NCBI GenBank assembly: GCA_003488415.1
Contig: DNLQ01000241.1
Span: 1 to 5,760 of the forward strand
Origin: Ruminococcus sp.
Lineage (GTDB): Bacteria; Bacillota; Clostridia; Oscillospirales; Ruminococcaceae
Direction: 5' to 3'
DNA length: 5,760 nucleotides
Part shown: in pieces, positions 1-5,760 of the stretch
Numbering within the stretch: position 1 is the first letter of the stretch
Layout of the letters: each line of letters starts with the position of its first letter
Made by a program: the position numbers and the translations under genes
The notes under the pieces: model-generated
The model's database searches: none
The model's input: the letters and a program-made list of their open reading frames with translations, nothing else
Told to the model about the DNA's origin: nothing

Positions 1-1591
1 GCTTTGTCCAGTTCACTCCGTCAGTACTTCCGTCCACCGTGTAGGTGTAGTAGCCCTCCGAACCCTTGCAGATGTACCAGGAGGTCTGGATGTTGGCAAG
101 GTCGCACACATCCTCCAGGTCTATCTGTATGTAAAATGGCCATTTCTTGTGATCGTCGTCTGCGATGAAGGAATTGTTGTAATTGCCGTCCACCGCCCTT
201 GAAGGAGGATACTTAGGATCCGATGCTATGGATGCGGATGCAGGCTTGTCCTGAGACAGAAGCTCGCCCTGCTGTACCGGGTAAAGGTCTCCGGTAGAGG
301 TGCTGTACCTGAAATACGGACAGTAGTCATAGAAGGCAAATCCGTTGTCAAAATACAGCGGACACAGCGTTGTACCGCTTGTGCCGGTCCCCTTTATCCA
401 GCGGTATGCGTGCATCAGATAGTTCCTGCCCTTCAGATCCACTATCCAGCCGGACTGTGAGGAAAAGGTGGAAGAATTGCCTATATTGCGCAGTCCGCTC
501 CACTCGCCGTAAAGGTCGTCGGTAACGCTGTATGCACCGCTGGATGGATACCAGCCGGCTGCCTGTGAGGTAAAGAGGAAGTAGTAGCCGTTCTTCTTGA
601 CAAGATTCGGGAACTCCCGGTACTGATCCTCAAACAGTGTCTTTACAACCTCTGTTACTCCGCTGTAGTCATCATTCATCCGGAAGATATACATGGTAGC
701 ATTTGCTCCCTGTCCCTCCTTGTTTGCAGCGGCTATAAGGTAGCCTGTGCTGTCATCGTCAAAGAACATCGCCATATCACGCACCTGTATCCCAAGGGGA
801 TTGTAGACGTGGTGGACTGTGAACTCGCCTCCGGGAGTTCCGGTTATCACAAGAGCCTTTCCGTCGCTGTATCCGCTTGGCTTCTCCCAGTGTGCCCACA
901 CCACTACCTTGTTCTTCTCAGGCACGTAGTCGATGTGTATGGACTCTATCTTGCAGTCGGCAAGATCGGAATTCTGTGTGGAGTCTGCTACATTTCTTTC
1001 GCTTCCGAAGTTCCTGCCGTCACGGGATACAGTCTCCGCAAGGTATATGTCATTCATGCCCGGATGCTTTTTCAGTGAGTAGCTGTAGTAGGTGTCTCCC
1101 ACCTTGTAGCCTCCGGTCTCGTAGACAAGGCTGCTGCCCTTCTGATTGTCGTAGGTGCTGAGTCCCTGTGGTACTGTCACAGGCTCAAGGGACTTCACTG
1201 AGGAATACTTTCTTCCTCCGGATGTATCCACTGCAAGCTGGTAGTAGTAGGTCTTTCCCAGCTCCATACTGCTGTCCTCCCAGGACGCACCTCCGCCCTG
1301 ATACACCTGCTCAAAGCCGTCTTCGAGCGAGGTAGAGCGGTAAAGGGTGAAGCTGTCAGCCTTCAGTGTAGTCGCCCATTGCAGCTCTGCATGGTCTGCA
1401 TTGTCGCTGCCGGAGATACAGAACAGGTTCCCCACGAGTCCTATATCTGCGGATACGTCTGCGGACGCTCTCTGTGCAGCCTGTGCAGTCCGGCCGGGAA
1501 AACAGTATGCTGATGAAAAAGCCATAGCTGCTCCGCAGAGAAAAGCTGCCGTCCGTCTGAGAAGTCCGCTTTTTACACGGTCATTGTTCAT
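1..1591 (-). CDS. Secreted GH43-type glycoside hydrolase (FN3-like, propeller, F5/8C), 3' partial
   Basis: Extracellular polysaccharide-degrading enzyme, probably acting on a beta-linked galactan or arabinogalactan side chain; the substrate is inferred. The first 530 residues are visible without a stop, and the C-terminus lies off the left edge. Residues 1-38 form a signal peptide: Arg/Lys-rich start, hydrophobic stretch around 14-28, and an A-Q-A cleavage site near 36-38. Residues ~44-140 look like a fibronectin type III domain (LYRS and GKTYYYQLAV patterns). Residues ~150-445 match the GH43 propeller, closest by memory to the exo-beta-1,3-galactanase-like branch: RDMAMFFDDD (271-280), YREFP (324-328), AGW (345-347), TFSSQS (375-380), and a W398/PLYF (411-414) segment. 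Candidate active-site residues are E216, E326 and Q379. Residues ~446-530 begin an F5/8C-type sugar-binding domain (AVDGNY at 466-471, STDGVNW at 522-528). The start at 1591 is preferred over an in-frame ATG at 1597 because AAAGGAG lies 9 bases upstream of it but only 3 from the other. The gene follows sbcC by 42 bases on the same strand. Fold and secretion are confident; the exact subfamily is not. Confidence 0.85.
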   Translation of the reverse strand, partial: MNNDRVKSGLLRRTAAFLCGAAMAFSSAYCFPGRTAQAAQRASADVSADIGLVGNLFCISGSDNADHAELQWATTLKADSFTLYRSTSLEDGFEQVYQGGGASWEDSSMELGKTYYYQLAVDTSGGRKYSSVKSLEPVTVPQGLSTYDNQKGSSLVYETGGYKVGDTYYSYSLKKHPGMNDIYLAETVSRDGRNFGSERNVADSTQNSDLADCKIESIHIDYVPEKNKVVVWAHWEKPSGYSDGKALVITGTPGGEFTVHHVYNPLGIQVRDMAMFFDDDSTGYLIAAANKEGQGANATMYIFRMNDDYSGVTEVVKTLFEDQYREFPNLVKKNGYYFLFTSQAAGWYPSSGAYSVTDDLYGEWSGLRNIGNSSTFSSQSGWIVDLKGRNYLMHAYRWIKGTGTSGTTLCPLYFDNGFAFYDYCPYFRYSTSTGDLYPVQQGELLSQDKPASASIASDPKYPPSRAVDGNYNNSFIADDDHKKWPFYIQIDLEDVCDLANIQTSWYICKGSEGYYTYTVDGSTDGVNWTK

Positions 1592-1600
1592 TATCATCCA

Positions 1601-1607
1601 CTCCTTT
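1601..1607 (-). promoter_or_regulatory. Ribosome-binding site of the hydrolase gene
   Basis: The minus strand reads AAAGGAG here, a near-consensus Shine-Dalgarno sequence 9 bases before the ATG at 1591. Another in-frame ATG at 1597 would leave only 3 bases, so this site favours the 1591 start. The site begins 2 bases after the inverted repeat at 1610-1626, so a protein or RNA structure on that dyad could affect ribosome access. Confidence 0.75.
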
Positions 1608-1609
1608 CT

Positions 1610-1626
1610 GATACTGTGTCAGTATC
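1610..1626. promoter_or_regulatory. Perfect 7-3-7 inverted repeat upstream of the hydrolase gene, possible operator
   Basis: On the plus strand, GATACTG (1610-1616) and CAGTATC (1620-1626) are exact reverse complements separated by TGT. The dyad occupies 17 of the 42 bases between the sbcC stop and the hydrolase start, and ends 2 bases from the ribosome-binding site. No T-run follows on either strand, so it is not an intrinsic terminator. The size and symmetry suit a dimeric DNA-binding regulator; a small mRNA hairpin with a 3-base loop is the alternative. I do not recognise it as the consensus of a named regulator, and no strong -35/-10 pair is visible next to it. The repeat is certain; its role is inferred. 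Confidence 0.45.
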
Positions 1627-1633
1627 CGTTATT

Positions 1634-4600
1634 TCACGATATTACCCAGTGTATATGGCTTCCGGCACTGTCCTTCTCCACCACGAGCCTGTCATCTATC
1701 TGCTGCTTCAGCTCCGTGACGTGGGATATTATGCCTATCAGCCGTGAGCTTCCTGCCATGTGCCGGAGTACCTTTATCGCCTGACTGCGTGAATGGTCGT
1801 CCAGCGAACCGAAGCCCTCGTCAATGAACATGATGTCGAGATTTACCGATGCAGAGCTTTGCTGTATCTGGTCTGACATACCAAGTGCCAGGGACAGTGC
1901 TGCCATGAAGGACTCTCCGCCGGACAGCGTCCTTATCTCACGCTCGGTACCGGTGACGTTGGAATACACCATCAGGTCAAGTCCCTTGTTTGAGCCCTGC
2001 GCCGCAGCCGCTTCTTCTGTCATGCGAAGCTCGAACTGCCCTGCGGACATCTCACGGAAACGCCGGTTTGCGGATACAAGGATATTCTCCAGGTACAGAC
2101 GCTGCACCCTTGTCTCGATATCCATTCTCCCGGCAGTCTCCTTGCCTGCAAGCCGCCTGTAGATGCGCTCTATCCGGGCAGCTCTCTCCGCAGTTTGTTT
2201 CCTCTCCTGACTGTGGACTCCCAGTGCATCAAGCACTCCCTTGTCGGTACTGTAAAGGGCTTTAAGCTCAGCAGAACGCTCCGATGCTTCTGTATACGCC
2301 CTTTCAGCCTGCTCAACTTCCTTCCTCAGAGCCTCCATATCCGGCTTCTGCTGGCTTCCTACCGCTGCTTCTGCGGACTCTGCTGCTCCCTTTGCTGCTG
2401 AGAATGCCCTGTTATACTCTGCGATGCGCTTCTCTATCACCTCAGGCTCTTTCTCATTATACCTGCCGGTGATGTCTTTCCACTCGGACTCCGCAAGCTG
2501 AGCCTCAGTCATTGCCCCATCGTATTCTGCTCTGAGACTGTCACGCTTTTCTGTAAGCTCCGGAAGCTCCTGCTCGTACTTCCCGATAAGAGTTATCGTC
2601 TTTCCGGCTTTATCCCTGGCTGATACTGCTTCTGAGGCTGCCTGTTCATACTCCTTTACAGCCCTGTCACGCTTCTTTCCTGCCTCACTGAGAACTCCGC
2701 AAGCCTCCTGCTCTGTATCAAAGTCCTTCTGTTCCGCAAGCTCCTTTACAGATGCCATTGCTGCCTGGTGTTCCGCATTCGCCTTACTCAGCTCCTTTTC
2801 TGCCGACTCCTTCTTCTCACGCAGCTTACGGCGCATCTCACCGGCTTTCCCGAGCTGCTGTGCTACCTCGGCAAGGTGCTTTGCGTTCTCACTGAGCAGA
2901 CGTTCCTTCTCAGCCGCTGCACCGCACTCACTGTCAAGTATACCGGAAGCCGCTTTCAGGTCTGTACCCTCCGGGAGTACTATGCCTGCTTCACGGAAAA
3001 GAGCTGCTGCTGCTCCGGAGCGCTTTTCCGACTGCTCCTCCTTCTCCTTCAGCACGTCCGACGCTGACCTTGCATCCTGTGCCAGGTCATTCTGCTCCTT
3101 TGCCAGTCTCTCTGTCTCCTGTCTCAGCTCCTCGATAAGCTCCCTGGTGAGTCCGGTATGACCTCCGACAGCTTCTGCCGGTGAAGGGTGACTGAGCGAA
3201 CCGCATACCGGACACGGCTTTCCATCCTCCAGCTCTGCGGCAAGTATCCCTGCCTGGGAATCGTAGAAAGCTGTACGCTTTGCCTGATACTCCCCGTTCT
3301 TTTCTATATAGCGCTCACGGGCTTCATTGTACCTCTCCTGCACTGATCTCAGCTTCTTCCGGCAGTCTGCGGCAGACTTCTCTGCCCTCTCCGCCTCGTC
3401 AAGCTCTTTTCGTATCTTCGACAGCTTCTCACGGTATCCCTGCCATTTAACAAGCTCTACCTCTGCTCCGCTCAGCCGTTCCTGCTCTACCTTCCACTGC
3501 TTTTCGACTGTGTCGAAGCTCTTTTCCTCTCCTTCCGCTTCTCCGGCAGCCTTGCAGGCGTCCTCCTTCCTTTTCAGGCATTCTTCTGCCCTCTTTTCTG
3601 CCTGTGACAGCCTGCCGAGTATTTCCAGCGACTTGTTTACACGCTCCTCAGTCTTTGTATACTCCTCCCGTACTGCATTGCTGCGTTCAAGAGCCTCTGT
3701 TTCACGCTTCACTGCTTCTTCCGCCTTTTTAACGAGCCCGTGAAATGCCTCCTTCTGCTCTCTCAGGTTTCTTTCTGTGTCCTCAGCAGCCTTTGCCGCT
3801 TCTGCATATCTGCTGTATACTGCCTTTACTCCGTAGGCTCTGCGTATGGCTGACCTCAGCCTCTCCGCCTCCTTCATTTCACCTTCCTTAGCCTTATATA
3901 CTTCTATTTCCCTGCGGGCTTTATCAAGGGCTTCAAAGGAACTTCTGAGAGTTTCTGCCTTGGTGTATACGTCACGCCTCCGGTCACGTTCCTTCCCTGC
4001 CTTCTCAGCAAGCTCCCACGCTTTCCTGCTCTCCTTCTCCAGTACTCCGCACAGCTCTTCAAGTCCGGATGTCATTTCCTCCATGTCCACCACGTTCAGC
4101 TTCTTGCTGCCTGTCAGTCTGCTTCGGGGAGCTTCCACCGACTCTGCTCCTTCGTATCCCTCCGGAATGCTGATCCTTCCTGCTTCTGCGATACACACTG
4201 CCCTTATCCTGCCCATTTCATCTTCAAGTGCCTTGCGGCGCTGGTCAAGCTCTTCAACGATGTCGTTATATATCCCTGTTCCGAAGAGCCTGCGGAATAT
4301 CTCCTTGCGTTTTTCTGTGCCGGAACGGATAAGCTCCATGAACTCTCCCTGTGCTATCATAGCTACCTGCATGAACTGCTCACGGGTAAGTCCGACTATC
4401 TCGGTCAGCTTTTCGTCTGTCTCCTTTGCCGGATACACTGTTCCGTCAGGCATCGTCAGCGATACGCTCGATGTCACCTGCTTCCAGCCTCCCACACGGG
4501 ACTTCTTCTCCATATGTCTCGGCTCACGGCGCACTTTGTACACCTCTTCCTCCCCTCCGGTCATCTCCGTGAAGGTCAGCTCTACATACGGCTTTACATC

Positions 4601-4822
4601 TATGCCTACAAACTGGCTCTGAAGCTCCCTGCCGTCCTTCTTGTTCAGTGACGAGCCTGTTGCTCCGTAGAGTGCGAATACCAGCGCATCGAATATCGTG
4701 GACTTGCCTGAGCCGGTATCTCCAGTTATCAGGAACAGGTTCTGGGAGGGACGTGTAAAGTCGATGACTGTCTCCCTTCCGTATGAACCGAATGCTTCCA
4801 TTTTCAGCTTCAGCGGTCTCAC
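1634..4822 (-). CDS. sbcC: SbcC, Rad50-type ATPase subunit of the SbcCD nuclease
   Basis: Cytoplasmic SMC-like ATPase that pairs with SbcD to open and trim hairpins, palindromes and blocked DNA ends in an ATP-dependent way. The product is 1062 residues, a normal length (E. coli SbcC is 1048). The N-terminal half-domain has Walker A GDTGSGKS at 34-41 and a Q-loop glutamine at 158 (MIAQGEF). A long Glu/Lys/Ala-rich coiled coil runs from about 195 to 530. The zinc hook CPVC is at 537-540, almost exactly mid-protein, and the returning coiled coil extends to about 900. The C-terminal half-domain has the signature LSGGE at 966-970, Walker B ending in D1001-E1002, a D-loop SLD at 1006-1008, and the switch histidine H1034. 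All ATPase motifs are intact. Translation begins at a GTG; the protein start MRPLKLKMEAFGSY matches the usual SbcC/Rad50 N-terminus, so the ATG at codon 8 is not the start. The GTG overlaps the sbcD stop by four bases. Confidence 0.97.
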   Translation of the reverse strand: MRPLKLKMEAFGSYGRETVIDFTRPSQNLFLITGDTGSGKSTIFDALVFALYGATGSSLNKKDGRELQSQFVGIDVKPYVELTFTEMTGGEEEVYKVRREPRHMEKKSRVGGWKQVTSSVSLTMPDGTVYPAKETDEKLTEIVGLTREQFMQVAMIAQGEFMELIRSGTEKRKEIFRRLFGTGIYNDIVEELDQRRKALEDEMGRIRAVCIAEAGRISIPEGYEGAESVEAPRSRLTGSKKLNVVDMEEMTSGLEELCGVLEKESRKAWELAEKAGKERDRRRDVYTKAETLRSSFEALDKARREIEVYKAKEGEMKEAERLRSAIRRAYGVKAVYSRYAEAAKAAEDTERNLREQKEAFHGLVKKAEEAVKRETEALERSNAVREEYTKTEERVNKSLEILGRLSQAEKRAEECLKRKEDACKAAGEAEGEEKSFDTVEKQWKVEQERLSGAEVELVKWQGYREKLSKIRKELDEAERAEKSAADCRKKLRSVQERYNEARERYIEKNGEYQAKRTAFYDSQAGILAAELEDGKPCPVCGSLSHPSPAEAVGGHTGLTRELIEELRQETERLAKEQNDLAQDARSASDVLKEKEEQSEKRSGAAAALFREAGIVLPEGTDLKAASGILDSECGAAAEKERLLSENAKHLAEVAQQLGKAGEMRRKLREKKESAEKELSKANAEHQAAMASVKELAEQKDFDTEQEACGVLSEAGKKRDRAVKEYEQAASEAVSARDKAGKTITLIGKYEQELPELTEKRDSLRAEYDGAMTEAQLAESEWKDITGRYNEKEPEVIEKRIAEYNRAFSAAKGAAESAEAAVGSQQKPDMEALRKEVEQAERAYTEASERSAELKALYSTDKGVLDALGVHSQERKQTAERAARIERIYRRLAGKETAGRMDIETRVQRLYLENILVSANRRFREMSAGQFELRMTEEAAAAQGSNKGLDLMVYSNVTGTEREIRTLSGGESFMAALSLALGMSDQIQQSSASVNLDIMFIDEGFGSLDDHSRSQAIKVLRHMAGSSRLIGIISHVTELKQQIDDRLVVEKDSAGSHIHWVIS
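3203..3214 (-). other. Zinc-hook codons of sbcC (CPVC)
   Basis: These 12 bases encode Cys-Pro-Val-Cys, residues 537-540 of SbcC. In the Rad50/SbcC family this CxxC sits at the tip of the coiled-coil arm, and two copies from two molecules hold one zinc ion to join the arms. The following residues (GSLSHP) also match the usual family context. Its central position shows that both coiled-coil arms are of near-equal length and that the gene has no large internal deletion. Confidence 0.93.
4819..4822 (-). other. sbcD stop / sbcC start overlap (GTGA)
   Basis: On the minus strand the bases GTGA contain both the GTG start of sbcC and the TGA stop of sbcD. This is the classic arrangement for translational coupling, fitting two subunits of one complex. 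The AGGAG just upstream leaves only one base before GTG, too close for usual initiation. A G-run (AAGGGGGG, 4830-4837) lies at a better distance but is a poor match. Initiation of sbcC is therefore probably dependent on ribosomes finishing sbcD; that dependence is inferred. Confidence 0.8.
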
Positions 4823-5760
4823 TCTCCTGCCCCCCTTACTGTGTTTATCACGTCACGGAGTATCTCTTCATCTGCTTCATCAGTCTCTCCGAGCAAGTCC
4901 CGGCAGATCTCAAAAGGTTCGGGTATCCCTCCGGCGGCTGTACTGCTCCTGACTGTCTCTGCTCCGGGTTCCGCAGTCTCCCTGCGAAGCTCCAGTATGT
5001 TCGGAAAGGCGCTCCTCACCCTGTCCTGCATATCTATTACATCAAGGTCGTCCTTGTCCGTGACGATAACGAGCACGTAATCTTCACTGCTCTGTGCAAG
5101 CACCTTCTCCAGCGTATCCTTTATCACCCTCACCTGATGCAGAGGTTCAAGGGGTATCACCTGTATCTCCGGAGCGCTCCCCTTCTCTCCCAGCTCTAAA
5201 AGGATTATTCCCTTCTGCTGTCCTGCTTCACTCACTGAGTATGCAAGAGGTGTTCCGCAATAACGGTACTGTGGTTCGGCTACCGCCATGGGCTTGTGGA
5301 TATGTCCGAGCGCTGCGTAATCAAAGGGTTCAAGCACATCTGCTCCGATGCTGTCGATATTCCCTACCGTCACTGTCTCGCTCTCTGTTCTCTCTGCCTT
5401 TGCGGGATCGCTCCCGGCAGGTATGAAGAACTGGTGACTGACGAGTATGTTACGCCGTGAAGTGTCTATCTTTTCACGCTCTATTAGTCTGCGTACTGCC
5501 TGGTCATATGTGAGGCTCTCGCTCTCGTCCTCCGCTCCGAGTGTCCTCCTCACCATCGACGGTCTGACAAACGGCAGAAGCCAGAAATCTGCTTCTCCGA
5601 AACTGTCCCTGAGCGTAACCTTCTCTATATGCTCCTCCGGTACCTGCGGCGGAAGACCTATCATATGTATATGCTGACGGCTCAGTATGCTACGGTACAC
5701 ATTTACTCTCGGCGCACTGTCATGGTTGCCGCTGATCATCATGATCACGGCGGACGGCAG
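4819..5760 (-). CDS. sbcD: SbcD, Mre11-type nuclease subunit of SbcCD, 5' partial
   Basis: Metal-dependent (manganese in characterised homologues) nuclease that supplies the 3'-5' exonuclease and endonuclease activity of SbcCD. The visible part is 313 residues; a full SbcD is about 380-410, so some 70-90 N-terminal residues, including the DxH and GDxxD metal motifs, lie beyond the right edge. The reading frame is open to the last base (Leu-Pro-Ser-Ala before the GTG at 5748), so that GTG is internal and not the start. Visible phosphoesterase motifs are GNHD (5719-5730), VSHQF with its histidine codon at 5434-5436, and GHIH (5296-5307), all intact. After the catalytic domain comes a capping region (DYVLVIVTDKDDLDVIDMQD), then a Ser/Gly/Ala/Pro-rich linker, then an acidic helical tail of the kind that contacts the SbcC coiled-coil base. 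It shares a four-base overlap with sbcC downstream, consistent with one operon. Confidence 0.96.
   Translation of the reverse strand: MPSAVIMMISGNHDSAPRVNVYRSILSRQHIHMIGLPPQVPEEHIEKVTLRDSFGEADFWLLPFVRPSMVRRTLGAEDESESLTYDQAVRRLIEREKIDTSRRNILVSHQFFIPAGSDPAKAERTESETVTVGNIDSIGADVLEPFDYAALGHIHKPMAVAEPQYRYCGTPLAYSVSEAGQQKGIILLELGEKGSAPEIQVIPLEPLHQVRVIKDTLEKVLAQSSEDYVLVIVTDKDDLDVIDMQDRVRSAFPNILELRRETAEPGAETVRSSTAAGGIPEPFEICRDLLGETDEADEEILRDVINTVRGAGE

Noticed and set aside
1500..1515. Lipoprotein signal at Cys30 of the hydrolase (SSAYC)
   Set aside because: The residue before Cys is Tyr rather than Ala, Gly or Ser, and no Leu occupies the -3 position. A normal A-Q-A signal peptidase I site follows at 36-38.
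1610..1633. Intrinsic terminator after sbcC
   Set aside because: The dyad arms are only 7 bp, not GC-rich, and no U-run follows on the minus strand (the next bases are AGAAAGGAG).
1592..1675. Promoter for the hydrolase gene (minus-strand TATACA or TAATAT as -10)
   Set aside because: AT-rich hexamers occur in the last codons of sbcC, but no acceptable -35 element lies 16-18 bases upstream of either, so the call would rest on one weak box.
3846..4622. Open frame of 258 codons on the plus strand, with others at 3327-3743, 1347-1784 and 4783-5199
   Set aside because: They lie opposite sbcC, sbcD or the hydrolase. The products are Ser/Leu/Cys-rich low-complexity translations expected opposite a Glu/Lys/Ala-rich coiled-coil gene, with no recognisable domain.
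4819..5748. A 309-residue SbcD starting at the GTG at 5748
   Set aside because: The frame stays open to the window edge, and GNHD would fall only seven residues in. Real SbcD proteins have the DxH and GDxxD motifs before it, so this is an internal codon of a truncated gene.
1634..5760. sbcDC as part of a defence island or other novel system
   Set aside because: All motifs are those of ordinary SbcC and SbcD, and no defence, phage or mobile gene is visible next to them.

Overview
The window holds three genes, all on the minus strand and read from high to low coordinates: sbcD (5' end beyond the right edge), sbcC (complete), and a secreted family 43-type glycoside hydrolase (3' end beyond the left edge). 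Coding density is close to 100%. The only intergenic gap is 42 bases between sbcC and the hydrolase. No RNA gene, mobile element, CRISPR array or long repeat was found.

Organism: the AAAGGAG ribosome-binding site, moderate GC content (roughly half, by eye), frequent use of the ATA isoleucine codon, an sbcD-sbcC pair with Firmicutes-like proteins and a secreted multidomain polysaccharide hydrolase suggest a gut or rumen anaerobe of the Clostridia, possibly Ruminococcus or a relative. This is inference from style, not a marker-based assignment.

Region by region: 4819-5760 is the C-terminal three quarters or so of SbcD, the Mre11-type nuclease. 1634-4822 is SbcC, the Rad50-type ATPase, with a complete set of ABC ATPase motifs and a CPVC zinc hook almost exactly mid-protein. 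The two genes share a GTGA stop/start overlap and would form one DNA end-processing complex. 1592-1633 is a short spacer with a perfect 7-3-7 dyad next to a good ribosome-binding site. 1-1591 encodes the first 530 residues of a secreted enzyme: signal peptide, fibronectin III-like domain, a five-bladed propeller resembling the exo-beta-1,3-galactanase branch of GH43, and the start of an F5/8C (discoidin-like) domain.

sbcD and sbcC form a textbook functional pair. The hydrolase has no evident link to DNA repair; it may be read through from sbcDC or have its own control through the dyad. I do not see a convincing novel system here. The points most worth checking are the hydrolase's active-site pattern, the dyad, and the hydrolase's missing C-terminus.
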